From DATJKD01 sp963728295 (lineage in GTDB: Bacteria > Pseudomonadota > Gammaproteobacteria > Steroidobacterales > Steroidobacteraceae): DNA of 64,000 nt. Shown here piece by piece: positions 54,541-63,906 of the stretch; within the stretch, counting starts at the first letter, position 1, and each line of letters opens with the position of its first letter. Location of the stretch: NCBI GenBank assembly GCA_963728295.1, contig CAVSKB010000006.1, positions 434,001 through 498,000 on the forward strand, written 5' to 3'. The position numbers and the translations under genes were made by a program. Under the pieces are notes generated by a model, which saw nothing but the letters and a program-made list of their open reading frames with translations, ran no database searches and was not told the DNA's origin.

Positions 54541-56226
54541 ATGTCGGATTTCAACACGGTGATCGGCGCGGTCAACGACATCATCTGGGCGGACTGGACG
54601 CTCTATGTCCTGCTGCTGACCGGCCTCGTATTCACGGTCTGGAGCCGGTTCAGCCAGATCCGCGCGCTGACGCACGGTACCGAGCTGCTCCTCGGCCGCT
54701 ACGACGATCTCACGGGACCCGGCGCGCTGCGTCACTTCCAGACTCTGTCCGCGGCGCTGTCGGGCACGGTCGGCCTCGGCAACATCGGCGGGGTCGCGAT
54801 CGCAGTCGCACTCGGCGGACCCGGCGCCGTGTTCTGGATGTGGGTGGTCGGCTTCATAGGCATGGCGATCAAGTCCACCGAGGTCATCCTGTCGATGCTC
54901 TACCGCAACGTCGACGATCCGGGCAACCCGCACGGCGGGCCGATGTGGGTCGCACGCAAGGCATTCGCCGAGTGGGGACCGGGCTGGCAACGGTTCGGCC
55001 GCGTGCTGGCGGTGCTGTTCTGCATCACGCTGATCATCGCCACGATCACCGGGATCAGTTTTTTCCAGATGTGGAACGTCGCGAACATCACGGAGAGCTA
55101 CTTCGGAATCCCCGGCGTGGCGAGCTCTATCGTGATGGCCATCCTGGTCGCGGCCGTGGTGATCGGCGGCGTCCGCCGGCTGGGCGCGGTCGCAGGCTGG
55201 CTCGTGCCTTTCATGATCGTGGTGTATATCGGCGGCGGGCTGGTGCTGCTGCTGCTCAACGTCGAGCAGCTTCCGGCCGTGTTTGCGTCGATCTTCCGCT
55301 CGGCGTTCTCGCCGCAAGAGGCGACCGGCGCCTTCATCGGTGGCACGGCCGGCTACGCCTTCCTGTTCGGCATGAAGCGCTCGCTTTATTCCAACGAGGC
55401 GGGCCAGGGTTCCTCCCCGATCGTGCACGCGGCAGCCCGCACCCGGGAACCGGTGCGCGAAGGCATCGTCGCGGGTCTCGAGCCCTTCATCGACACGCTC
55501 ATCGTCTGCACGTTTTCCGCGCTCGTGATCCTGGTCAGCGGGGTGTGGAGCCGCGCGCCGGATGCGCAGTTTCTGAGTGCGCCACGGGTCGAGGCGGCCG
55601 CCGACGGCAGGTGGACGTTTGCGGACTCTCCCGCGCCCGCGCTCGCCGACGGCGTCATGGCTGACGGACAGCGCGTTTACGTGGTCGTCCACGCGGATCC
55701 GAATCGCCGGACCGACAACGATCTGCACCGCGTGCACGGCACGGTGCGGTTGACGCCCAACGGGACGGCCGGTATCGAGTGGGAGACGCTCGCAAGCGCC
55801 ACGGCACCCCGGCTTTCGCAGAACGGGCTCTGGCTCGACTATGTCGGGGCGACGCTCACTGCGCGCGCCTTCGACACAGCCTGGGACGGCTTCGGCAAGT
55901 GGCTCGTGACGATCGCCTGCTGGCTGTTCGCTTACTCGACGATGATCTCCTGGATCTATTACGGTGAGCAGGGCGTCATCTACATGTTCGGCTCCCGGTA
56001 CGCCATGGCTTTCCGGATCCTGGTCTGCGCACTGATGGTGCTCGGCGGCACGCGGTTCGTGGAAACCGCGACCGAGGTCGACGCGATCACGACGCTGGGC
56101 ACCGGCGTCATGCTCTGGGTGAATATCCCGCTCACCATCCTGCTTGCGAGCCAGGCCATGCGCGCCTACCGGGACTACATCACCCGCCTCGACCGCGGCG
56201 CCTTTGCGGCCGAGCGCCGCAAGTGA
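54541..56226 (+). CDS. Alanine/glycine:cation symporter (AGCS family)
   Basis: A 561-residue permease. GALRHFQTLSAALSGTVGLG and NIGGVAIAVALGGPGAVFWM are the AGCS signature, and MKRSLYSNEAGQGSSPIVHA is the conserved middle segment. It is longer than the usual 450 residues because of an insert between helices near residues 355-445, rich in charged and polar residues (TFADSPAPALADG to TARAFDT). It probably imports alanine or glycine with sodium. ATG 54541 starts 131 bases after the divergent thiolase start. Confidence 0.88.
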   Translation: MSDFNTVIGAVNDIIWADWTLYVLLLTGLVFTVWSRFSQIRALTHGTELLLGRYDDLTGPGALRHFQTLSAALSGTVGLGNIGGVAIAVALGGPGAVFWMWVVGFIGMAIKSTEVILSMLYRNVDDPGNPHGGPMWVARKAFAEWGPGWQRFGRVLAVLFCITLIIATITGISFFQMWNVANITESYFGIPGVASSIVMAILVAAVVIGGVRRLGAVAGWLVPFMIVVYIGGGLVLLLLNVEQLPAVFASIFRSAFSPQEATGAFIGGTAGYAFLFGMKRSLYSNEAGQGSSPIVHAAARTREPVREGIVAGLEPFIDTLIVCTFSALVILVSGVWSRAPDAQFLSAPRVEAAADGRWTFADSPAPALADGVMADGQRVYVVVHADPNRRTDNDLHRVHGTVRLTPNGTAGIEWETLASATAPRLSQNGLWLDYVGATLTARAFDTAWDGFGKWLVTIACWLFAYSTMISWIYYGEQGVIYMFGSRYAMAFRILVCALMVLGGTRFVETATEVDAITTLGTGVMLWVNIPLTILLASQAMRAYRDYITRLDRGAFAAERRK

Positions 56227-56258
56227 TTGAATCGCATTCCCGATAAAGGAGGCGCCCG

Positions 56259-56915
56259 ATGGGAATGCTGCAGTTGCGCGCAAAGGACGGCCACAGCCTG
56301 TCGGCTTACATGGTGGCGCCGGAGGGCAAGCCGCGTGGCGGCGTCGTGGTGATCCAGGAGATCTTCGGGCTCAACTCGCACATCAAGCGGGTCACCGAGC
56401 AGTATGCCGGCCTCGGCTACCTTGCCGTCGCGCCGGCGCTCTTCGACCGCATCAAGCGCAACGTCGAGCTGCCGTACACCGACCTGCAGCCGGGCATCGA
56501 CCTGATGACGAAGACGACCAACGACGGCGTTCTGGCCGACGTCAACGCCGCCGTCGACATCGTCGCGCACGCTGGACGCACCGGCATGGTGGGCTATTGC
56601 TGGGGTGGCCGGGTGACGTACCTGTCGGCCTGCCGCATCAACCTCGCCGCCGCGGTGGCGTACTACGGCGGCGGGATTGTGCAGCTGCTCGATGAGACGC
56701 CGAAGTGTCCCATCATGTTCCACCACGGCGAGCGCGACGCTTTCATCCCGGCGTCGGACGTGACGAAGATCCGCGCAGCGGTGCCGAATGGCGTTTTTCA
56801 TCTCTACCCTGCCAACCACGGCTTCAACTGCACGGACCGCGCCGATTATGACGCCGCAAGCGCGCGCCTCGCCTTCGAGCGCTCGAGCGAGTTCTTCCGC
56901 AATCACATCGGCTGA
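56259..56915 (+). CDS. Dienelactone hydrolase family protein
   Basis: A 218-residue alpha/beta hydrolase of the dienelactone hydrolase family. The nucleophile Cys114 is in GMVGYCWGGRVTYLSAC, the acid Asp in HHGERDAFIPASDV, and His in LYPANHGFNC. GGVVVIQEIFGLNSHIKRV is the conserved entry segment. A very strong ribosome site (AAAGGAGG) precedes ATG 56259. True dienelactone hydrolases open lactones in chloroaromatic degradation, but many relatives act on other esters, so the substrate is unknown. It lies 32 bases after the AGCS gene and 42 before gabD. Confidence 0.85.
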   Translation: MGMLQLRAKDGHSLSAYMVAPEGKPRGGVVVIQEIFGLNSHIKRVTEQYAGLGYLAVAPALFDRIKRNVELPYTDLQPGIDLMTKTTNDGVLADVNAAVDIVAHAGRTGMVGYCWGGRVTYLSACRINLAAAVAYYGGGIVQLLDETPKCPIMFHHGERDAFIPASDVTKIRAAVPNGVFHLYPANHGFNCTDRADYDAASARLAFERSSEFFRNHIG

Positions 56916-56957
56916 CGCGGGCGGGCTGCGCCCGCGCGACTAAGGATGGGTGAGCAC

Positions 56958-58427
56958 ATGACTCTCAAACTCAAGGATGCCGCGCTGCTCCGCCAGCAGT
57001 GCTATGTCGACGGCGAATGGCGCGATGCCGACGAGCGGCGGCAAGCACGAGGTGAGGAACCCCGCGACCGGCGAGGCGCTCGGCACGGTGCCGCAGTTCG
57101 GCGCCGCGGAGACCCGGCGCGCGATCGACGCGGCGCGCGCCGCGTTTCCCGCCTGGGCCGCACGCACCGCGAAGGATCGCGCGGCGCTGCTGCGGCGCTG
57201 GCACGACCTGATGCTCGCCAACGTCGACGATCTCGCGACGCTCATGACCGCCGAGCAGGGCAAGCCGCTCGCGGAGTCGAAGGGCGAGATCGCCTATGCG
57301 GCGTCCTTCATCGAGTGGTTCGCCGAGGAAGGCAAGCGCCTGTACGGCGACGTCATCCCCGGACACCAGCCCGACAAGCGCATCCTCGTCCTGCGACAGC
57401 CGGTGGGCGTCGTCGCCGCGATCACGCCCTGGAATTTCCCCGCCGCGATGATCACGCGCAAGGTCGGCGCCGGCGCTCGCCGCCGGCTGCACCTTCGTCT
57501 GCAAGCCGGCGACCCAGACGCCGTACTCGGCGCTCGCGATGGCCGAGCTCGCGCACCGCGCCGGCATTCCGCGCGGCGTGTTCAACGTCATCACCGGCGC
57601 CTGCCAGCTGCGATCGGCGGCGAGATGACGTCGAACGCCGATCGTCCGCAAGCTCACCTTCACCGGCTCGACCGAGATCGGCAAGAAGCTGATGGCGCAG
57701 TGCGCCGGCACGCTGAAGAAGCTGTCGCTCGAGCTCGGCGGCAACGCGCCGTTCATCGTGTTCGACGACGCCGATCTCGACGCCGCCGTGCCGGGCGCGA
57801 TCGCGAGCAAGTATCGCAACACCGGCCAGACCTGCGTCTGCGCGAACCGGCTCCTGGTGCAGGACGGCGTCTACGACGCATTCGTCGCGCAAGCTCGTCG
57901 ACGCCGTCCGCAAGCTGCGCGTCGGCGACGGTCTCAAGGGCGTGACCGACCAGGGCCCGCTGATCGACGCGAAGGCGCGTCGCGAAGGTCGAGGAGCACA
58001 TCGCGGATGCACTCGCCAAGGGCGCCAGGGTCGCCTTTGGCGGCAAGCGTCACGCGCTCGGCGGCACGTTCTTCGAGCCCACCGTGATCACGCAGGTGAA
58101 GCCCGACATGCTGGTTGCGCGCGAGGAAACTTTCGGCCCGGTCGCGCCGCTCTTCCGTTTCAGGACGAGAAGGACGCGATCCGCATGGCGAACGACACCG
58201 AGTTCGGTCTCGCGTCGTACTTCTACACGCGCGACCTGGCGCGCTCGTGGCGCGTGTCCGAGGCGCTCGAGTACGGCATCGTCGGGCTCAACACCGGCAT
58301 CATCTCGACCGAGGTCGCGCCGTTCGGCGGGGTGAAGGAGTCGGGCATGGGACGCGAGGGCTCGAAGTACGGCATCCTCGACTACACCGAGCTCAAGTAC
58401 GTCTGTATCGGCGGCATCGAGGGGTGA
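56958..58427 (+). CDS. gabD: Succinate-semialdehyde dehydrogenase (NAD(P)+), frame-disrupted
   Basis: About 490 residues of the aldehyde dehydrogenase superfamily. KLKDAALLRQQCYVDGEWRD is the typical GabD N-terminus, VVAAITPWNFPAAMITRKV the cofactor region, LSLELGGNAPFIVFDDADL holds the general-base Glu, and NTGQTCVCANRLLVQDGVY the nucleophile Cys. VAPFGGVKESGMGREGSKYG ends the protein. At least six frame changes are needed between 57035 and 58165, the densest in the window. ATG 56958 is preferred, although ATG 56946 is also possible. It oxidises succinic semialdehyde to succinate. Confidence 0.85.
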
Positions 58428-58519
58428 CTCACGGGCGGCTCTTGGTTCTGTAAAACAGCGGAAACCCCGGCTTTCATAGTTCCTGCGGGTTCCCGCCAAT
58501 CCCCTAGCTTTCACGCCTT

Positions 58520-58575
58520 ATTGGTGACACACTGGTGACACGCCACCAAGGGGTCAAAGTCGCCGTGTCACCAAT
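58520..58575. repeat. ATTGGTGACAC repeat array at the integrase start
   Basis: TGGTGACAC occurs at 58522-58530 and 58533-58541 as direct repeats, 11 bases apart. The inverse GTGTCACCAAT at 58565-58575 gives a perfect 11-base inverted repeat with ATTGGTGACAC at 58520-58530. They straddle both candidate starts of the integrase and could be integrase arm sites or an operator. Confidence 0.7.
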
Positions 58576-59740
58576 CAAGCTGACCGAGGCGCGAGTCGCC
58601 GACGCCAAGTATCGAGGCGAGGACGGTAGCCGCGATGTCCGATGGGACACGCTGCTGACGGGCTTTGGGCTGCGTATAACGCCCGCTGGCGGCAAATCCT
58701 ATGTCCTGAGCTACCGGCACAAGGGCAAGAAACGGCTCCTCACCGTAGGCCGCGTTGAGCTCTACAAGACCGTAGCAGGGGCACGGGCGAAAGCGCAGGA
58801 CATGCTCCGCAACCTGCACGATCGTGGCGTAGACCCGAAGCAGACACGCCACACCCTCAAGGGTTCAGAGACGGTCGCGGACCTCTGGAAGCGATACGAC
58901 GAGCTCGTGATCGCTGGCCGCGGGCCGAATCCGCAGCGCACTGTGCGCTCGCTGTTCCGGACTCACATTCTGCCGGTGCTCGGTACGGTGGCAGTGGCGC
59001 ACCTGGACGCTGCGGACGTGACCAGGCTGCACGATAAGGCGACGAGCAAGGGCGGGAAGGTTGCCGCCAATCGTGCGGTAGAGCGGCTCTCAGACTGTCT
59101 GGCGTGGGCGCATAAGCGATACAGGGCGAGTTTCCCGCCGAACTGGACGAACCCGTGCCGCGAGGTGGCGATGAACGCCGAACACCCCCGGCGGCATTCC
59201 CTGACGCCCCCGCAGTTGCGGGCGCTGTGGGACTCACTCGAGGCCGAGCGGAGCCCGTGGAACCGTGCGTATCTGCGCGTTGTGATGCTCACGGGGGCGC
59301 GTAAGTCCGAGGTGCTGAACCTGCGCTGGGCGGATGTCGATCTAACGCTCGCCGCGCGCTGGTCCGCAGCACCAAGGCACGGGGCAATGAATATTTGATT
59401 CTCCCTGCACAGGCCGCCGCAGAATTGGCGGGGCTGCCTCGCACGTCGAGTGCCTACGTATTTCCGGGACGCGACCTCACCAAGCCGATGACCGATGCCA
59501 AGCGGCGCTACAAGTTGGCATTGAAGCGCGCAGGGCTCCCGACCGAGACCACGATTCACGATCTGCGCCGCAGCATGGGCGTTGCACTCGCGCAGACGGG
59601 ATATTCGGCGCGAGGCTATCGCGGCGGTGTTGCGAAACACCTCCAACGTTGCCGCGAAGCACTACATCACGATCGCCGCGACTCACGTCATCGAGGCCAC
59701 AGACAAGGCGGCTACGGCGATTCTTGGGTCCGCCCGATGA
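58565..59740 (+). CDS. Tyrosine recombinase/integrase, frame-disrupted
   Basis: About 391 residues of the phage-type integrase family. The N-terminal DUF4102-like arm-binding part shows SPIKLTEARVADAKY and LLTGFGLRITPAGGKSYVLS, a core-binding domain follows, and catalytic residues are spread over frames: Arg in TGARKSEVLNLRWADV, His-x-x-Arg in TIHDLRRSMGVALAQTG, and Tyr in NVAAKHYITIAATHV. The frame changes near 59380 and near 59610. The stop TGA 59738-59740 overlaps the next gene (ATGA). GTG 58565 is chosen; GTG 58535 is the alternative. It inserts or excises the element by site-specific recombination. Confidence 0.85.
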
Positions 59741-60312
59741 CGGCGACGGGAAGGCGGTACATGAGATTTGTGCTGGTCGGCGATCCGGCCGAGCACTCTC
59801 GGAGAAATCTTGAGCTGCTGATCGGAGAGGTAAACGCAAACAGGTTGACCCCCAAGCGCAACGCCTATCTGGTCTCCATGTTGCAACGTATTCTCGCAGG
59901 CGAACCTGCAGAAGCTGTTTTCGAGCTTCGCACTGACGACAGGCGCAACCCGGATCGACTCTTCTTTATTGCACTCGACTACGCGGTGCGAAGGACCATT
60001 GTCCCCAAGATTCGGAAGGTCGAGGCAAACGTAGCCGTTGACTGGAGCGAGCGATCGGTTGACACCGTCAAGCAGATATATCGCAGGCATCGAAAGCAGG
60101 CCGAGTCTTACCTGACAGAGTGGCTCGAGTCGGAAATGCGGCGATCAAATTTCGACAAGAATGAATCCGGCAACGTGCTCATGGAAGCAATCGCATCCGC
60201 ACGCCATGAGATTCTCACTGGGCGTCCACACCCTGTGGCGAAGCGAGCCGAAGAAAACATCGAAGTCGCGATGGACTGGACTCACCTACTGCGTTTCTAT
60301 TCGGCGGTGTGA
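59737..60312 (+). CDS. Hypothetical protein of the integrative element
   Basis: A 191-residue basic, helical protein starting in a four-base overlap with the integrase stop. Segments such as RRNLELLIGEVNANRLTPKR and VDTVKQIYRRHRKQAESYLT suggest a soluble, DNA- or RNA-associated role, but no family is recognised. The overlap indicates co-translation with the integrase. ATG 59758 in the same frame is a possible start. Confidence 0.55.
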   Translation: MTATGRRYMRFVLVGDPAEHSRRNLELLIGEVNANRLTPKRNAYLVSMLQRILAGEPAEAVFELRTDDRRNPDRLFFIALDYAVRRTIVPKIRKVEANVAVDWSERSVDTVKQIYRRHRKQAESYLTEWLESEMRRSNFDKNESGNVLMEAIASARHEILTGRPHPVAKRAEENIEVAMDWTHLLRFYSAV

Positions 60313-60407
60313 CTACCTAGCGGAGATTGTCACACCAGATCATCGACTGCGGAGCCTGCACGAGCATTACTCTTCGTGACCTGTACTCACTGATGATGAG
60401 GCCGGTC

Positions 60408-60611
60408 ATGAAGACTCTGACGCCCGATGAAGTCGCGCGACGGCTGAAGGGCAAACCGTCAACCCTCGCGAATTGGCGGCATCAAGGCATCGGTCCGCCC
60501 TATCTGAAGCTCGGTCGAATCCTCTATCCGGAAGAGGAATTCGAGCGCTGGCTCGAAAGTCGGCTGCGCTCGCCCGAACAGCGCGATCCCGCCGCCGAAT
60601 CCGCCCGCTAA
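60408..60611 (+). CDS. Small helix-turn-helix (AlpA/excisionase-like) protein
   Basis: A 67-residue protein with the HTH_17 pattern TLTPDEVARRLKGKPSTLAN then WRHQGIGPPYLKLGRILYP, typical of excisionases and AlpA-type activators in integrative elements. It probably directs excision or regulates the integrase. ATG 60408 is chosen over in-frame ATG 60396. Confidence 0.8.
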   Translation: MKTLTPDEVARRLKGKPSTLANWRHQGIGPPYLKLGRILYPEEEFERWLESRLRSPEQRDPAAESAR

Positions 60612-60624
60612 TCCGCCCGCGCTA

Positions 60625-60807
60625 GTGCGCGCTGTCGTGACACCCGCCGCCGCCTACCGCGCCGACATCGAGCGTCAGCTCGCCGCCGTGCGCGAAGCAA
60701 TCGAGGCGCACCAAAAGGCGATCTTCGAGCTCGATCACGCGAGACGGCGGCTGCTGTACCGACTCAACCAACACACGCCGACCGTCCCGAGGATGGATTC
60801 AGCATGA
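60625..60807 (+). CDS. Short coiled-coil protein of the integrative element
   Basis: A 60-residue highly charged helical protein (ADIERQLAAVREAIEAHQK, AIFELDHARRRLLYRLNQH). GTG 60625 is the start, and the stop overlaps the following DUF1376-like gene by four bases. The role is unknown. Confidence 0.5.
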   Translation: MRAVVTPAAAYRADIERQLAAVREAIEAHQKAIFELDHARRRLLYRLNQHTPTVPRMDSA

Positions 60808-61100
60808 CCAACCGCAAACCACGAATGAAACTTCATGTCACGAACTGGCTGACGCAGACCGCGCACCTGGACGGTATCCAGTACACCGTGCTGCACCTAC
60901 TGCTGAACCACGCCTGCATGAGCGGCGGGGATCTCCCAGACGACCGCGAAAGCCTCGCCCGCCTGGCGCGCTGCACGATCGAGGAATTCGAGCAGGCATG
61001 GCCAGCAATCGAAGAATGGTTCGACGTGGCGCCAGACGGCCGACTCACCGCTCCTGATGCGTGCGACGGCGTTATCGCTGCACAGAGGGCTCGCCGATGA
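60804..61100 (+). CDS. DUF1376-like protein, short copy
   Basis: A 98-residue protein related to the DUF1376 replication-associated family of phages. LHVTNWLTQTAHLDGIQYTV, LHLLLNHACMSGGDLPDD and LARLARCTIEEFEQAWPAI match the N-terminal part of the family, and CDGVIAAQRARR ends it before the usual tail. The ATGA overlap with the larger homologue suggests a duplication or a split gene. Confidence 0.72.
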   Translation: MTNRKPRMKLHVTNWLTQTAHLDGIQYTVLHLLLNHACMSGGDLPDDRESLARLARCTIEEFEQAWPAIEEWFDVAPDGRLTAPDACDGVIAAQRARR

Positions 61101-61861
61101 GCAACCCGAGTCGCGACACGTCGCCTTTTATGAGTTTCCATGCGGCGAACTGGCTCGCTGATACCGGGCACCTTGTAGGCGACGCCTATCAAGCCCTACA
61201 TCGGCTGCAAGTACACGCTTGGCGGCGCGGCGGAACACTTCCAAGCGACCTCGAGTCAATGGCGCGACTCGTCGGCTTGCCGTTCGAGGAATTCAAGCGA
61301 CTCTGGCCAGAGATCGCTGGCTGGTTCAAGGCGACTCCAGATGGCGACGTGATCGCACCATCTGTCGCCGAAGAGTACGCCCGGGCACTGGAGCTGAGAG
61401 AGCAGCGACGACGTGGCGCGGCCGCCACCAATACCAAAAGATGGAGCAATGAGCGATCGCTGAGCGACTCGCCCGATGAGCGACCGTTGAGCGATCGCAC
61501 TGCGACTCACCCCTCTCCCTCTCCCTCTCCCTCTCAATCTCCCCCACACACGATAGGAAGGGGAGTGCAGAGGGGAAACCTAGGCGCTGGCGTGGAACGT
61601 TCCACCGTGGAACAAGAGAAAGAGGTTTTGCAGGAAAGAGCGCCACCCGAACCGAAGGCAGCAAACCTGAACGGTGGCAGCAAACCGAATCGCCGCCTTA
61701 AGAGCGTTTTGCAGGAGGCCAAGAGCGCAGAGGCCGAGCCCGACCTCATCGCGGCCATTCGCAAGCTGCTCGCGGCCGACATCGAACCGAACGAAGTACA
61801 GCGGCAGTTGGCCAAGCGTGGCTGCACCCTTGAACACATCAAGCTAGCGAGAGCGAACTGA
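61097..61861 (+). CDS. DUF1376-like protein, long copy
   Basis: A 254-residue protein. The N-terminal domain (FHAANWLADTGHLVGDAYQA, LQVHAWRRGGTLPSDLES, ARLVGLPFEEFKRLWPEI) repeats the architecture of the preceding gene. The middle contains a Pro/Ser repeat (SPSPSPSQS) encoded by CCCTCT repeats near 61511-61534. The C-terminus (IRKLLAADIEPNEVQRQLAK) may be a helix-turn-helix-like tail. Phage proteins of this family often act with replication initiation. ATG 61097 overlaps the previous stop. Confidence 0.75.
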   Translation: MSNPSRDTSPFMSFHAANWLADTGHLVGDAYQALHRLQVHAWRRGGTLPSDLESMARLVGLPFEEFKRLWPEIAGWFKATPDGDVIAPSVAEEYARALELREQRRRGAAATNTKRWSNERSLSDSPDERPLSDRTATHPSPSPSPSQSPPHTIGRGVQRGNLGAGVERSTVEQEKEVLQERAPPEPKAANLNGGSKPNRRLKSVLQEAKSAEAEPDLIAAIRKLLAADIEPNEVQRQLAKRGCTLEHIKLARAN

Positions 61862-62002
61862 AACGTTTCAATAACTCCATCGTCGCGTCTCAGGTCCGTC
61901 ACAAGAGAAGCGGGGCGGGGAAATTCGACATGGGGAGCTTCGCCTGGACATCCCGTCGGCGCGCACGGCAGTTCTCAGAAAACAATAACTGGCTGACGCG
62001 CA

Positions 62003-62229
62003 ATGAGTGAACCGTTACTGCCATGCTGCGGACGGCGATGCGGATACCGATCCGGTCGCTGCGCTCGTCGCGCAGTTCGAAGCACTGTGCGTGAGCGCGG
62101 GTATTGGATATCAATCGACGGCGCTATCGGAAGACGTCGCGCAGAGCTACTCGAGAGCTGCGGGACATTGAGGAATTGGAGGGCAAACGCTGGCACGAGC
62201 GTGCCTTCTTTCGCATCGCGGGCGCGTGA
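62003..62229 (+). CDS. Short broken ORF in the element tail
   Basis: Pieces in three frames make a continuous protein-like sequence: MSEPLL, then ADTDPVAALVAQFEALCVSA, and RELRDIEELEGKRWHERAFF before a stop at 62227-62229. Two frame changes (about 62025 and 62148) are needed. No family is recognised. Confidence 0.4.
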
Positions 62230-63364
62230 CGTATCGGTTGCATGACTGGCAAGCACTCGAAGCGGGTCGCGTTGAAGAACAAGAATAGCTGCACGAGTTG
62301 TCACGCCTGTCACTCGGCAACATCGTCGAGACTCTAAAACACGAGACATGGCGGCATTGGTTCACTGCTGAGGAATCCGGATGACTGCCTACGCGCCGCG
62401 GAACGAGGAAAGGGGCTAGCGCGCTCGCATAGCGATCGCTCGCGAAGGGCGACTGCGAGTGCACACGGGTTTTCCGCGGCGAATTACGGGGAACTTGCAG
62501 TCCGACCGTTTTTCTGCGTGACGCGTCTCCGCGGCTCAACTACTAACGTGACGTGGCGCCCTCGCGGTGGGTCGCTGTCGGATGACTTTATCGTTCGCGC
62601 GACCGCCTCCGCCGCGACAGCTCGTACTGCGCGAGGCGACATTGGTACGCGCGTCGATGAAATAGAGAACGCGATGGCAGTGTCGTGGGTCGGCGAAGGT
62701 GCGCAAGCGTTGAGCTCCGCGCGTTCGATGTCACTGAGCTTTTGCCTACAAGCTCACGGCATGTGCGTGTTGACACAGGAGCTTTTGCGTTCGTCAAACG
62801 CGAAGTCGCGTTCGATAATTTTGGCTGGGCTTCTCGCGCGCATGCAGGACACCGCATTCTTCTCCGCTGACGCGTCACGCCACGAGTCAGGCGGAATCTT
62901 CGCGGCATCACGCGACGCGGCGACAGGTGATCAGTTGCGACATTGCGGGCTCATTGAAAACTTGAGGGCGATCTCAGTACATTTTTTCGTGATGCACCGA
63001 GCGTGGCGCTGCTTGTCGCTGCGTCAGCGCTGTTCGATCTCGGTGTGAAAGGCGGGACACTAAGCGGTGTCGGTAATTACGACGCGATACGTTCGTGATT
63101 CGACGGGCTCGCGATCGTTTTGCTCGACGGAAAGAAGCGCGACGAGCGCGAGCGTGCAGCTAGCGACGATCCAACGAACAGCTCGACGACGCGACGGCGA
63201 CCAAAAAAGCGAAGCGCTTTGTCGGCGAGCTTAGAGAGCGCTGGCGACTTTAGAACGTACGTAGCGCTCGAGCTTGCGACAGTGGGGCTGTTCGAGCTGA
63301 TTTACGGATTCATACACGGCTGATCGCTCTCGAGCGGCGCTTGGCGACTCGAGGACGTAGGGCG
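62230..63364 (+). other. Unresolved tail of the integrative element
   Basis: No gene is convincing over this 1.1 kb. Protein-like fragments appear in different frames, for example HDWQALEAGRVEEQ near 62240, LSRLSLGNIVETLKHETWRH near 62300, VTELLPTSSRHVRVDTGAFA near 62730 and NEQLDDATATKKAKRFVGEL near 63175. This suggests several short phage-type genes broken by indels or by decay. GC content appears lower than in the rest of the window. Confidence 0.45.
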
Positions 63365-63508
63365 ATGAGCTATCGCGGTATTGGTCAGGATGAGCATTAC
63401 AGCGAGGGCGACTACTGCACACACGCGGATCACTTTGGCCGCAATGAAGGCCTCGCATCACTGGTCGTGATGCGAGTTGGCATTGTGTGTCAAGCGGAGC
63501 GGGCATGA
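63365..63508 (+). CDS. Small protein in the element tail
   Basis: A 47-residue ORF beginning MSYRGIGQDEHYSEGDYCTH and ending at 63506-63508. The Cys/His (YCTHADHFG) could bind a metal. A 10-base-pair hairpin (63452-63476) lies inside it. The stop overlaps the next start in ATGA. Confidence 0.4.
   Translation: MSYRGIGQDEHYSEGDYCTHADHFGRNEGLASLVVMRVGIVCQAERA
63452..63476. repeat. Perfect inverted repeat in the element tail
   Basis: CTCGCATCAC-TGGTC-GTGATGCGAG, ten base pairs with a five-base loop, inside the short ORF at 63365-63508. It has no T-run. Confidence 0.5.
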
Positions 63509-63728
63509 GAAACAACGCGTTCGAGGGCACGATCACAGACGCGTGGTCGAAGCGCTAGCGTTCGGGATGCGCTTACGCGCGCCAGATCGGCAGAATGGTG
63601 ATCGAGGCGTTATCGGCGCTCATGGTTACTGCGTGCTCGAGGATGACTTGACGGTGCGATTTTCGACGCGGCACGGGCTGCGCGACGACTGGCCGAGGCT
63701 GCGTCGCGCGGATTACGCTGGTGAATGA
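63505..63728 (+). CDS. Short broken ORF in the element tail
   Basis: MRNNAFEGTITDAWSK begins at ATG 63505, and ALAFGMRLRAPDRQNGDRGV with LTVRFSTRHGLRDDWPRL follows in another frame to the stop at 63726-63728. One frame change near 63550 is needed. About 74 residues; no family recognised. Confidence 0.38.
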
Positions 63729-63852
63729 TATTACTGAAACGTTTTGCGCTTGGACGAGTTGCGGCCGTTTGAGATTCTAGACGCCGATGACGCGGGTGAA
63801 TGAGCAAGCAAGGCTAAGGCGGCGGCCGTAACTTTGACGGGCTCGTCATACA

Positions 63853-63882
63853 AACGACGGCGGCCGTGTGGCCGCCGTCGTT
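63853..63882. repeat. 13-base-pair inverted repeat near the element's right end
   Basis: AACGACGGCGGCC-GTGT-GGCCGCCGTCGTT is perfect. It could terminate transcription of the minus-strand gene ending at 63907 (the minus side continues TGTATGACG) or of the element, but neither side has a strong T-run. Confidence 0.55.
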
Positions 63883-63906
63883 CGAGGGTCGAGTTTGCCC
63901 GCCCCT

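Larger units (their letters stand above)
58500..63882 (+). mobile_element. Integrative element (tyrosine integrase, HTH, DUF1376-like module)
   Basis: Begins after the intact end of gabD with a tyrosine integrase preceded by ATTGGTGACAC repeats. The same strand then carries an unknown gene, a small HTH protein, and two DUF1376-like genes with ATGA overlaps typical of phage or satellite modules. The tail (61862-63850) holds only short or broken frames and has lower GC and frequent GCGATCGC words. A 13-base-pair hairpin at 63853-63882 lies near the probable right end. No duplicated attachment site was found by eye, so both limits are approximate. Confidence 0.65.

Noticed and set aside
53341..56283. 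Long minus-strand open frame of about 980 codons
   Set aside because: It is the antisense shadow of the thiolase, AGCS and neighbouring genes in high-GC DNA. The composition (Arg/His/Asp-rich) is typical of such frames and no domain is recognisable.
58440..58520. tRNA 3' end as attachment site
   Set aside because: GCGGGTTCCCGCC resembles a T-arm but lacks the GGTTCGA-type loop and no cloverleaf can be drawn.
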